A stretch of 64,000 nucleotides of DNA from Pseudomonas sp. LS1212 (lineage in GTDB: Bacteria > Pseudomonadota > Gammaproteobacteria > Pseudomonadales > Pseudomonadaceae), in assembly GCF_024741815.1 (NCBI RefSeq), contig NZ_CP102951.1, forward strand, positions 1,401,001 through 1,465,000, in the 5' to 3' direction. Under the pieces are notes generated by a model. That model was not told the DNA's origin. It searched no databases and saw only the letters and a program-made list of their open reading frames with translations. The first letter of the stretch is position 1, and each line of letters begins with the position of its first letter. The translations under genes were made by a program, and so were the position numbers. Shown one piece after another: positions 52,910-60,902 of this stretch.

Positions 52910-53078
52910 CGCTCGATCTCGCTTACCGGTTAAGCCGGGGGGACTTCAAACGTCGCCCGAAAGGTTTCGCATGATCGCGCGCCATCACGGGCCGATCAAC
53001 CTGTCCGGCAAAGGGCAGGTGACCGCCCAATTCAATGTGGCGTCACTGCTACATCCTTACTTGCGATGATATTGCGCC

Positions 53079-54317
53079 ATGCATGCCTTGCGATTCGAAC
53101 TGCATAATGAGCTCCACTCTCGCCCCTCGATCTATTTCAACGAACCGGCCCATGTGTTCCACCTGGCGTTGCTGGAACGCGATGGCGCGCTCGAAGAAGT
53201 CATCGGCAGGCTCTATGCATCGCCTGCAACGGACAATCAGCAGGTGCAGCAACAGGCCCAGGGCCTGCTTAAGCTCGACGGGCATGACTTGAAGTGGGAA
53301 CGTCACACCGAGTTCCTGTCGCTGACCCTGGTGGTGCCCAGATCGGCCGATGCCGAGCTCTGGCCGACCTTCCCGGAGAGCCTGACAGCGCTGGTGCGTG
53401 GCCATGAGCATCTGCTGATCAACGCCACGCAGATCCTGGTCGAGTCCGAGCAAAGTTGGGCAGGCGAAACCGCTCGCTATGGCTTCAAGGACCCGGCCGG
53501 CTCGCACATCGGCAGTGGCGATGCCATCGTCTGGAGCGATTTCAAGTTGACCGAAGGCGGCAGCAATCGACTGCTGCTGATCAATCGCTCGCTCAATGCC
53601 TATCGGCTTGGGCGAATGGTCCGTCGCTTGCTGGAGATCGAAACCTATCGAATGATGGCGTCGCTGGCCTTGCCGGTGGCCAAAGAGGTCAGCCAGCAGC
53701 TCAAGGTGTTCGACGAACAATGGGCCCGGCTCTCGGACCAGAACGCCATCGCCAACAGTGCGACCGCGCGGCTGATCCTGAGCGATATTTCGGCGCTGTC
53801 GGCCAGGATCGTTCGCACGACAGCCCAAACGCGCCAGCGCTTCAGCGCCGCCGAAGCCTATGCCCAGATCGTGTTCGAACGCATCGCCGAACTGCGCGAA
53901 AGCCATCTGGGCGATTGCCAACGGTTGGGGGTTTTCATCGAGCGCCGCTTCAAGCCAACGGTACGCTACTGCTTGGCCACCAACCAACGGCTGGAGCGTC
54001 TGAGCGACAGCGTCGCCAATCTGGGTGAACTGCTGCAGGCCCGGGTTCAGGTGGAAGTCGAAGAGCAGAACACGGAAATCCTGCACAGCCTCCACACCCG
54101 CGCGACCACCCAGATCAAGATCCAGAAAGCGGTCGAAGGATTGTCGATCATCGCGATCACTTACTATCTGCTCAGCCTGTTCAAGCTGCTGTATGGCGGC
54201 TTGCACAGCCTGGGCCTGGATATAAGCCCCAAGGAAGCAACCCTGTTCCTGGCGCCGCTTGCGGTATTGATCATCGGTGCGACTGCGCTGCGGATCAGGA
54301 AGGCGAAGGAGGAGTGA
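53079..54317 (+). CDS. DUF3422-family protein
   Basis: A 412-residue protein. It begins MHALRFELHNELHSRPSIYF, the DUF3422 N-terminus, has a long helical part (RMVRRLLEIETYRMMASLALPVAKEVSQQL, ALSARIVRTTAQTRQRFSAAEAYAQIV) and ends with two membrane helices (LSIIAITYYLLSLFKLLYGGL and LFLAPLAVLIIGATALRIRKAK). The pattern of a coiled coil plus C-terminal hairpin in the membrane recalls mitochondrial RMD1-type proteins. Function unknown. Confidence 0.88.
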   Translation: MHALRFELHNELHSRPSIYFNEPAHVFHLALLERDGALEEVIGRLYASPATDNQQVQQQAQGLLKLDGHDLKWERHTEFLSLTLVVPRSADAELWPTFPESLTALVRGHEHLLINATQILVESEQSWAGETARYGFKDPAGSHIGSGDAIVWSDFKLTEGGSNRLLLINRSLNAYRLGRMVRRLLEIETYRMMASLALPVAKEVSQQLKVFDEQWARLSDQNAIANSATARLILSDISALSARIVRTTAQTRQRFSAAEAYAQIVFERIAELRESHLGDCQRLGVFIERRFKPTVRYCLATNQRLERLSDSVANLGELLQARVQVEVEEQNTEILHSLHTRATTQIKIQKAVEGLSIIAITYYLLSLFKLLYGGLHSLGLDISPKEATLFLAPLAVLIIGATALRIRKAKEE

Positions 54318-54459
54318 GGCGGGAGGAGGGCAAGCGGGTGGCATTCATTGGTAGTCTCGACGTTGGCAGTTTTTCCCGAGCCACAGACGTTAGTAGAATG
54401 CCGCCGCTGCGGCAATTTCTTCCCATGCGCCCATTCACTCTCAAGACAGCAGATCACTC

Positions 54460-55119
54460 ATGCCTTTTTCCAACGGCTTTCTCCTGAGCCTTTCGCTGTG
54501 CCTCGACATCGGCGTGGCCAATATCGCCATGATTACCCTGGCCATGCAACGCGGTTACCTGCAAGGCTTCTGGCTTGGCCTGGGCACCTGTGTCGGCGAT
54601 CTGATCTATGCCCTGCTTGCCCTGGCCGGCATGACCGTGCTTTTGCAGTACGAGTCGGTCCGTTGGGTACTGTGGGTCGGCGGCTCGGCGCTGCTGGTAT
54701 ATTTCGCAGTGAAGATGCTGCTGGCGGCGTTCAACAGCGCCACGGTCGTGTCGGCAGAGGGTGAGGTGGTGGTCGGCTCCTCGTGGAAGGAGTTCTCCCG
54801 GGGTATTTTTCTGGCCATGTCTTCGCCGAGCGCGATTCTGTGGTTTGCCGCGGTCGGTGGGGTGCTGATTTCCCGTTCCGGCAGTGGCAGTGCCGTGGAT
54901 GCGGGGTTGTTTCTGGCGGGCTTTTTCTGCGCTGGCCTGGCCTGGACGATTTCGTTGTGCCTGGCCGCGACCCACGGCGGAAAACTGCTCGGCGACAAGC
55001 TGCTTAAATACTCCTACATCGCTTCGGCGGGCATTTTTTGCTACTTCGCGTTCTATGTCATCGTTTCCGGCTACCAGGAATTCATCGTCGCCTCATCACT
55101 TGCGCCAGCGGGTCTATAA
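54460..55119 (+). CDS. LysE/RhtB-family exporter
   Basis: A 219-residue inner-membrane exporter of amino acids or analogues with six hydrophobic segments. FSNGFLLSLSLCLDIGVANIAMITLAMQRG at the start corresponds to the family L-S-x-x-P-G-P region, but here the usual P-G-P is altered to C-L-D-I-G. WLGLGTCVGDLIYALLALAG follows the pattern. Substrate unknown. Confidence 0.85.
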   Translation: MPFSNGFLLSLSLCLDIGVANIAMITLAMQRGYLQGFWLGLGTCVGDLIYALLALAGMTVLLQYESVRWVLWVGGSALLVYFAVKMLLAAFNSATVVSAEGEVVVGSSWKEFSRGIFLAMSSPSAILWFAAVGGVLISRSGSGSAVDAGLFLAGFFCAGLAWTISLCLAATHGGKLLGDKLLKYSYIASAGIFCYFAFYVIVSGYQEFIVASSLAPAGL

Positions 55120-55170
55120 TCAGTGCTTGCAGCGCCAGACAGGCGTTGCCTTAATCGGGAGGGCCTGGCC

Positions 55171-55287
55171 ATGAAAGGTCTCGATGCGAAGAAGTCCACC
55201 AAGAAAAAACCCGCCAAGACAGCCATCGAAAAACGCCATGAGAAAAAGGCGAAAAAGTCCAATGTCGGGTTATTGGGCGGTCATTAA
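55171..55287 (+). CDS. 38-residue lysine-rich protein
   Basis: A short gene below the usual length limits: ATG at 55171 with GGAGGG nine bases upstream, TAA at 55285-55287, its own terminator directly behind. The product MKGLDAKKSTKKKPAKTAIE and following residues contains 14 lysines in 38 positions and ends VGLLGGH. It could bind nucleic acid or ribosomes. Name and role unknown; I recall similar short Lys-rich ORFs in other Pseudomonas but cannot confirm. Confidence 0.65.
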   Translation: MKGLDAKKSTKKKPAKTAIEKRHEKKAKKSNVGLLGGH

Positions 55288-55291
55288 CGAG

Positions 55292-55318
55292 AAAGAGCTC
55301 CGTAAGGGGCTCTTTTTT
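55292..55318 (+). terminator. intrinsic terminator of the 38-residue gene
   Basis: AAAGAGCT - CCGTAAGG - GGCTCTTT followed by TTTT. A clean rho-independent terminator five bases behind the stop. A fragment of the GTAGCC-type repeat (GGAGTCCCGCAGGGGCTCC) lies at 55332-55350. Confidence 0.85.
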
Positions 55319-55440
55319 TGAGATCGCCCGGGGAGTCCCGCAGGGGCTCCCCGGCGATCATCGACCCGGCAAGAAAACTTCGACCCTGGCTCAGAAACGT
55401 CTATGGTTGTTGAGATCATTTATCGTCATGAGTGTGAAGC

Positions 55441-55923
55441 ATGTCAGACCCACAGGATTCGGGGGTTGCCCCGGTACGCTATGAAAATGGATCTTCGTTC
55501 ATCATCGCCGGGCTCGGCGAGCGCTACACCCTGGAGACTAACAGCGGCATCCCGGCGCTCTGGCAGGCGTTCGAACCATTCATAGGCAAGGTTCCCGGCC
55601 AGCAGGGCGGGGAAACCTATGGTGTGTGCTGCAATCCGGAAGGCGACAGTTTCGAATACATCGCCGGCGTCAGGGTCAGTACGACAAAAGGATTGCCGCC
55701 ACGCTTTCGCTCGGTTGTACTCGAGCCTCAGCATTACGCGGTGTTCGAGCACCGTGGCCCCATCTCCAGCATCAGCAAGACGTTCCAGGCCATCTGGAAA
55801 ACCTGGTTGCCGGTTTCGGGCAAACAGGCGGCGGATACGCCGGAGTTCGAGCGTTACAGCGCAGACTTCAATCCGCTGACGGGCAGCGGAACCGTCGAGA
55901 TCTGGTTGCCGATCAAGCCATGA
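55441..55923 (+). CDS. GyrI-like/AraC effector-binding domain protein
   Basis: A 160-residue stand-alone effector-binding domain: FIIAGLGERYTLETNSGIPALWQAFEPFIGKVPGQQGGETYGVCCNP, then FEYIAGVRVSTTKGLPPRFRSVVLEPQHYAVFEHRGPISSISKTFQAIWKTWLP and VEIWLPIKP. It has no DNA-binding domain. Such domains bind small cations or drugs. The ATG at 55441 follows GTGTGAAGC. It overlaps the convergent GNAT gene by 11 bases. Confidence 0.82.
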   Translation: MSDPQDSGVAPVRYENGSSFIIAGLGERYTLETNSGIPALWQAFEPFIGKVPGQQGGETYGVCCNPEGDSFEYIAGVRVSTTKGLPPRFRSVVLEPQHYAVFEHRGPISSISKTFQAIWKTWLPVSGKQAADTPEFERYSADFNPLTGSGTVEIWLPIKP

Positions 55924-56428
55924 CGGTTGAGAGCGCAAGCACCAGCTTGCGCTCATAGCCGAACTTGCTCCGATAGGCTTCTCCACAATCGACCCAGCCC
56001 TGGGAAAGGTAAAGGTTGAGTGCGACCTGGTTGTGGGGGTCGACCGAGAGCATCAGTTGGGTGATTTCAGGCCATGCGCCGCGCGCGACGCCGGGCAGGG
56101 CCTGCAGGCAGGCTCTGCCCAGGCCTCGCCCCTGGAAACGCCAATCCACTTGAAACGCATGAAGCGAGGCGGCGTTTTCATCGGCCCAGAGTGGCAGGAA
56201 GGGGGGGCGTTTGAGCAACAGAAACGCCACAGGCCGGTCGTCGACCAGCAAGGCAAAACCCCTTATCCCGGGGGCAGGGCGATTGAGCAGGGTATACAGG
56301 GCTGACTCGATATCACCCGAGGCGTCCAATTGCTCGGGGCGCACCTCAAGTCTTTTCAAGTGCGCGACCTGCAATTGGCTGAGCGCCGCATAGGGGACGA
56401 GGCGTGCTTGCATCGATTTCTCTTTCAT
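55913..56428 (-). CDS. GNAT-family acetyltransferase
   Basis: A 171-residue GNAT fold. The acetyl-CoA region is LHAFQVDWRFQGRGLGRACLQAL (Q/R-x-x-G-R-G), and MLSVDPHNQVALNLYLSQGWVDCGEAY is the C-terminal motif. Start MKEKSMQARLVP at 56428 has GAGGG eight bases upstream; a start at 56413 is possible. Substrate unknown. Confidence 0.85.
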   Translation of the reverse strand: MKEKSMQARLVPYAALSQLQVAHLKRLEVRPEQLDASGDIESALYTLLNRPAPGIRGFALLVDDRPVAFLLLKRPPFLPLWADENAASLHAFQVDWRFQGRGLGRACLQALPGVARGAWPEITQLMLSVDPHNQVALNLYLSQGWVDCGEAYRSKFGYERKLVLALSTVMA

Positions 56429-56606
56429 TGTGCAGACCCTCACTGGCCCATTCTGCGGCCGCCGCTGCGCCTGCGTACAACTCTTTTCACAATTTTCAGT
56501 GAGCTTGTCGATTCTTGTTCGGGTCAAACGACTATCCATGACTTCGCTTGATAGCCATGGGAGCTGTCAACGAGCACTCCCGCCATTGCCTGAAAGGAGA
56601 ACGATC

Positions 56607-57050
56607 ATGAACGTTGAAACCCGCACCACCGCCGAAACCGAAATTCGTGCCCTGATCGAGCGCTGGCAACGCGCCGTGGTCGCCAAGGACATGGATGGCA
56701 TCGTGCAGCCCTATGCCGACGACATCGTCGCCTTCGATGCGGTCAAGGCGCTGCAGTTCAAGGGTAAGCAAACCTATCGCGCCCACTGGGAAGCCTGCCT
56801 GGAGCAGTGCCCGGGAGCAGGCATCTTCGAGTTCGAGCAACTGAAAATCGCTGCGGCCGAAGATGTCGCGTTCGCCCACTGGCTGACCCACTGCGGGCCG
56901 GCGCAAGGGGAAGGCGAAGACCAGAGTTGCTACATGCGCGTCACCGCAGGTTACCAGCGCATCGGCGGGCAATGGAAAGTCGTGCATGAGCACTGGTCGG
57001 CACCCTTCGATATGGAAACCAGCAAGGCGTTGTTCAACCTTGAGCCCTGA
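56607..57050 (+). CDS. SnoaL/DUF4440-type NTF2-like protein
   Basis: A 147-residue NTF2-like cone: IRALIERWQRAVVAKDMDGIVQPYADDIVAFDAV, a central AHWEACLEQCPGAG, and a C-terminal WKVVHEHWSAPFD. AAAGGAGA precedes the ATG at 56607 by seven bases. It heads a run of four rightward genes ending in a sigma factor. The family contains ketosteroid isomerase-like and SnoaL-like members; substrate unknown. Confidence 0.85.
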   Translation: MNVETRTTAETEIRALIERWQRAVVAKDMDGIVQPYADDIVAFDAVKALQFKGKQTYRAHWEACLEQCPGAGIFEFEQLKIAAAEDVAFAHWLTHCGPAQGEGEDQSCYMRVTAGYQRIGGQWKVVHEHWSAPFDMETSKALFNLEP

Positions 57051-57139
57051 GCTGAAAAGCGCAGTTTTTATGTCCAATTGCGCTTTCGCAAAATGTCCAT
57101 TGTGCAGCCATAGTTGTTTTACGTGCCCTGGAGAAGCCC

Positions 57140-57484
57140 ATGAAATACCTCTGTCTGGTCTATTGCGACGAATGCATTTTGCACAGCGATCCCGACAGCC
57201 CGGCCGATGCCGAATGCCTGGCCTATGCCCAGACCATTCAAGGCAGTGGTCGAATGATTGCCGCCGAAGCGCTGTCATCGACCCAGACGGCAACCACAGT
57301 GCGCATGCGCAACGGACACATGAGCATTACCGATGGTCCCTTTGCCGAAACCAAGGAGCAACTGGCCGGGTTCTACCTGGTCGACGCCAGGGACCTCAAT
57401 GAAGCCTTGCAAATTGCCGGCAAGATTCCGGCGGCTCGGGTGGGCAGTGTTGAGGTGCGGCCGGTACGTGAACTTCAACCCTGA
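57140..57484 (+). CDS. YciI/DGPF-domain protein
   Basis: A 114-residue YciI-like protein: MKYLCLVYCDECIL, then VRMRNGHMSITDGPFAETKEQLAGFYLVDARDLNEALQIAGKIPAARVGSVEVRPVREL. The DGPFAETKE motif defines the DGPF group, which is typically coded next to ECF-type sigma factors. Here the sigma factor follows two genes later, matching this. Confidence 0.9.
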   Translation: MKYLCLVYCDECILHSDPDSPADAECLAYAQTIQGSGRMIAAEALSSTQTATTVRMRNGHMSITDGPFAETKEQLAGFYLVDARDLNEALQIAGKIPAARVGSVEVRPVRELQP

Positions 57485-57504
57485 ACCAACGGAGAAAGAC
57501 CAGG

Positions 57505-57996
57505 ATGAGCCTTCAACCCACCGGCCCGGCGAAGGCCGAACATGAGCTGTCCATCAGTCGCCTGATCGACGCGCCTCGCACCAAGGTATTCCGGGCCTGG
57601 ACCGAACCCGAGCTGCTGGCCCAATGGTGGGGACCGCACGGCATGACCACGCCGATCTGCGAAATGGAGCTTTGGGTTGGAGGCTTGTTCCACACCGTCT
57701 TGCGCGCGCCCGATGGCAGCGAGTATCCCAACGAGGGGGTCTTTCTGGAGATCTTCGCGCCACAACGGATTGTCTTCACCGATGCCTTCCGGCCGGGCTG
57801 GATACCGTCGAAAAAAGCCTTCATGACGGTGATCGTGACGCTGGATGACGTCCACGGCCACACTCGCTACACCGCCCGTGCATTGCATTGGAGTGATGCT
57901 GACCGCCAGGCCCACGAACAAATGGGGTTTCACCGTGGCTGGGGTGAAAGCCTCGATCGCCTGGTCGACGTCGTGACCCGGAAAATGCCGAACTGA
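57505..57996 (+). CDS. AHSA1/SRPBCC-domain protein
   Basis: A 163-residue AHSA1-type START-like protein: LSISRLIDAPRTKVFRAWTEPELLAQWWGPHGMTTP, FLEIFAPQRIVFTDAFRPGW, HRGWGESLDRLVDVV. It lies between the YciI gene and the sigma gene; its stop overlaps the sigma start (TGATG). Members with this neighbourhood are often linked to sigma factors of the ECF41/42-like type. Confidence 0.9.
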   Translation: MSLQPTGPAKAEHELSISRLIDAPRTKVFRAWTEPELLAQWWGPHGMTTPICEMELWVGGLFHTVLRAPDGSEYPNEGVFLEIFAPQRIVFTDAFRPGWIPSKKAFMTVIVTLDDVHGHTRYTARALHWSDADRQAHEQMGFHRGWGESLDRLVDVVTRKMPN

Positions 57997-59231
57997 TGGT
58001 CGCCGAAGCCGAAGTCCGTCAGCAGGTAGAGGCTATCTATCGCCAGGAATCGCGGCGGATTCTGGCGACGCTGATTCGTCTGCTCGGTGATTTCGACCTG
58101 GCTGAAGAGGCCATGCAGGAGGCTTTCTTCATTGCCGTCGAACGCTGGCTGCGCGATGGTATCCCGGCCAGCCCGCGGGCCTGGCTGATTTCCACCGGTC
58201 GCTTCAAGGCAATCGACGGCCTGCGTCGCCGTGCCCGTTTCGAGGCCCCCCAGGCACGCTTGGCCGAGGCGCTGGAAGCACTCCAGGCACCGGATTTTTG
58301 TGAGGATGAAGTGGAAGACGATCGCCTGCGGCTGATCTTCACCTGTTGCCACCCGGCATTGGCGGCCGACGCCCAGGTGCCCTTGACGCTGCGGGAAGTC
58401 TGCGACCTGACGACCGAGGAAATCGCCCGGGCGTTCCTCAGCAGTCCGGCAACCATCGCCCAGCGCATCGTGCGCGCCAAGGCCAAGATTCGCGAAGCGC
58501 GGATTCCCTACCAGGTGCCCTCCCGGGCGGAGTTGCCCGAGCGGCTGGACAGCGTGCTGCGGGTGATTTACCTGGTGTTCAACGAAGGTTATTCGGCCTC
58601 CAGCGGTGCCAGCCTGACCCGCAATGACCTGAGTGAGGAGGCGATCCGCCTGGGGCGGCTGTTGCTGGAACTGCTCCCCGACCCTGAGGTCATGGGCCTG
58701 TTGGCGCTGATGCTGTTACATGCTTCGCGCAACCGGGCGCGGACATCGGCCGACGGCGAGCTGATCCTGCTCGATGAACAGGACCGTTCGCTATGGGACT
58801 GGCCATTGATTGCCGAGGGTTGTGCGCTGGTCGAACAGGCCCTGCGTAGCCGACGCTTCGGGCCTTATGGCCTGCAGGCCGCGATCGCTGCGGTGCACGC
58901 TGAGGCGGCGACGGCGGCCGACACGGACTGGGAGCAGATCGTCGCTCTGTACGACGTCCTGTTGCGGGCGGTGCCGTCTGCGGTGATCGAGCTCAATCGC
59001 GCGGCAGCCATCGCTCGGCGCGATGGGCCGCAGGCCGGCCTGGTATTGGTCGAGGCGATCTTCGAGCGCGGCGAGTTGCTCGACTATCACCTGGCGCATT
59101 CTGCCAAGGCCGAATTCTGCCGCCAGCTGGGGCTGACCGAACAGGCACGCCAGGCCTTTGAAACTGCGCTGGGCTTGACTCGGGTGGAGCCGGAACGCCG
59201 CTTTATCGAACGCCGCCTGAGCCAGTTATAG
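57996..59231 (+). CDS. ECF-type RNA polymerase sigma factor with long C-terminal domain
   Basis: A 411-residue ECF sigma factor. Region 2 is at about residues 10-80 (LLGDFDLAEEAMQEAFFIAVERW) and region 4 near 125-170 (LTLREVCDLTTEEIARAFLSSPATIAQRIVRAKAKIREARI). The remaining 230 residues form a DUF6596/TPR-like domain (LVFNEGYSASSGASLTRNDLSEEAIRLGRLL, LIAEGCALVEQALR). This is the ECF42-like arrangement, where the partner is a YciI/DGPF protein. No anti-sigma gene is adjacent; the C-terminal domain is thought to control the factor. Confidence 0.9.
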   Translation: MVAEAEVRQQVEAIYRQESRRILATLIRLLGDFDLAEEAMQEAFFIAVERWLRDGIPASPRAWLISTGRFKAIDGLRRRARFEAPQARLAEALEALQAPDFCEDEVEDDRLRLIFTCCHPALAADAQVPLTLREVCDLTTEEIARAFLSSPATIAQRIVRAKAKIREARIPYQVPSRAELPERLDSVLRVIYLVFNEGYSASSGASLTRNDLSEEAIRLGRLLLELLPDPEVMGLLALMLLHASRNRARTSADGELILLDEQDRSLWDWPLIAEGCALVEQALRSRRFGPYGLQAAIAAVHAEAATAADTDWEQIVALYDVLLRAVPSAVIELNRAAAIARRDGPQAGLVLVEAIFERGELLDYHLAHSAKAEFCRQLGLTEQARQAFETALGLTRVEPERRFIERRLSQL

Positions 59232-59252
59232 CGCACTCAGGCGGCAGCGTGA

Positions 59253-59723
59253 TCAGCCGATGCTGATCGGCGGCAAGGTCGGCAGGGTGACGGTCTGCTG
59301 CTTGCGCGGGGCGAGGATTTCGGCTTCGCCGTCCACTACCAGCTCTTCGCGCTGGTTGAACACGCGAGTGGCGATACGCACGCGAAACTTTGGCAGCTTC
59401 TCGAGGATCTCCAGGCGCACGGTCAGGGTGTCGCCGATTTTCACCGGCTTCTGGAAGCTCAATTGCTGGCCAAGGTAGATGGTGCCCGGGCCAGGCAGTT
59501 CGCAGGCGACCGCGGCGCTGATCAGTGCGCCACTGAACATGCCGTGGGCAATGCGCTCCTTGAACATGCTCGCGGCAGCGAACGCTTCGTCCAGGTGCAC
59601 AGGGTTGTGGTCACCGGACATGGCTGCGAAGAGCTGGATGTCACGTTCCTCGACGGTCTTGCTGTAGCTGGCGGTCTGGCCGACCTCAAGGGCTTCGTAA
59701 GGGGTGTTGGTGACCTGGGTCAT
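59253..59723 (-). CDS. MaoC-like (R)-specific enoyl-CoA hydratase
   Basis: A 156-residue hotdog-fold hydratase of the MaoC/PhaJ type: YSKTVEERDIQLFAAMSGDHNPVHLDEAFAAASMFKERIAHGMFSGALISA contains the catalytic D and H of the D-x-N-P-x-H motif. It converts enoyl-CoA to (R)-3-hydroxyacyl-CoA, feeding polyhydroxyalkanoate synthesis or related paths. It sits beside the fadD genes, the usual place in Pseudomonas. Confidence 0.9.
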   Translation of the reverse strand: MTQVTNTPYEALEVGQTASYSKTVEERDIQLFAAMSGDHNPVHLDEAFAAASMFKERIAHGMFSGALISAAVACELPGPGTIYLGQQLSFQKPVKIGDTLTVRLEILEKLPKFRVRIATRVFNQREELVVDGEAEILAPRKQQTVTLPTLPPISIG

Positions 59724-59757
59724 TTGGCAGGGAATCCTTGCAAAAATTAATTGGAAA

Positions 59758-60702
59758 CTACTCGGTACGCGCCGGGCGCTGGAGGCTCAAGGCCTGATCG
59801 AGCCAGTCAATCACATCGCGGGTGACTTCCTCGCGATTGGTTTCGTTCAGCAATTCGTGGCGCGCCTGAGCATAGAGCTTGAGCTGCAAATGCTGATTGC
59901 CCGCCCGTCGAAACGCATCGCTCAGATTTTTCAGACGCTTGCCTTCGCTCACCGGATCACATTCGCCGCCAATGATCAGCAGCGGCAGGTTCGGATCGAC
60001 CTGGGCAAGATTGGCCGGTTTGCTGATTTGCTGCAAGCCGGCCAGCAGATCCAGCCAGAGTTGATTGGTACAGCGAAAGCCGCACAGCGGGTCGTTGGCG
60101 TATTTGTCGACCTCGTCCGGGTCGCGGCTGAGCCAGTCGAAGGCCGTGCGCGTGGGTTTGAACGCCTTGTTGAAGCTGCCAAACGACAACCATTCGATCA
60201 AGGCACTGCGCCCGTTCGGGCCCTGGCGCCAACGCTCGAAGCGGGCGATCAGGCTGGCACTGCGGTAAAGCGCCACCGGCTGGAAGTTCGAACCACTGAG
60301 AATCGCCCCCTGCAGGCTGGCGCTGTGGTGCAGCAGATAGGCCTGGGCGATGTAACTGCCCATGCTGTGACCGAACAGAAACAGCGCAGTACCGGGTTGT
60401 TGCTGGCCGATGTACTGGCTCATCAGGCCGAGGTCGTCGACCACCTTGCACCAACCTTTGTTTTTGGCATACAGCCCCAGGGTGCCCAGTTCGGCGGTCC
60501 GGCCATGGCCACGCTGGTCGTGAGCATACAGGGCATAGCCGGCGGCGCTCAGGGCCTCGCCCAGGCGATGATAGCGCGCGGCATGTTCAGCCATCCCGTG
60601 GGCGAGGAGAACCACGGCTTTCGGTGGGCCCGACGGTAGCCACTGATAGACGTAAAGGCTGCAGTGGTCGCTTGCCGGCAGCCAGAAAGCATCGTGATTC
60701 AT
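59758..60702 (-). CDS. alpha/beta hydrolase (monoacylglycerol lipase/lysophospholipase-like)
   Basis: A 314-residue serine hydrolase. The oxyanion region is VVLLAHGMAEHAARYHRLGEAL, the nucleophile is in FLFGHSMGSYIAQ, with LLIIGGECDPVSEG for the aspartate and ARHELLNETNR for the histidine. It follows the MaoC gene by 34 bases in the same direction and is divergent from fadD2. The order hydrolase-fadD2-fadD1 is that I recall from P. aeruginosa PA3301-PA3299. The start MNHDAFWLPA at 60702 is preferred to a longer frame. Confidence 0.88.
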   Translation of the reverse strand: MNHDAFWLPASDHCSLYVYQWLPSGPPKAVVLLAHGMAEHAARYHRLGEALSAAGYALYAHDQRGHGRTAELGTLGLYAKNKGWCKVVDDLGLMSQYIGQQQPGTALFLFGHSMGSYIAQAYLLHHSASLQGAILSGSNFQPVALYRSASLIARFERWRQGPNGRSALIEWLSFGSFNKAFKPTRTAFDWLSRDPDEVDKYANDPLCGFRCTNQLWLDLLAGLQQISKPANLAQVDPNLPLLIIGGECDPVSEGKRLKNLSDAFRRAGNQHLQLKLYAQARHELLNETNREEVTRDVIDWLDQALSLQRPARTE

Positions 60703-60902
60703 TGGCGATTCCTTATGCACGGGGGGCTGGGACATTGTAGAGCGCATCCTCTGGATTGAAGTTGGACCAGCAATAAGATTCACAATGTAAATGACGCGGG
60801 TTTGTATATTTGCCACTCCCCCCATAACTGCTAACGTCCAGAAAGCCCGTACTCGCAAACACGCGGTGCGGCCGGACCGGCGCAGGCAAGAGGACAAGAA
60901 TA

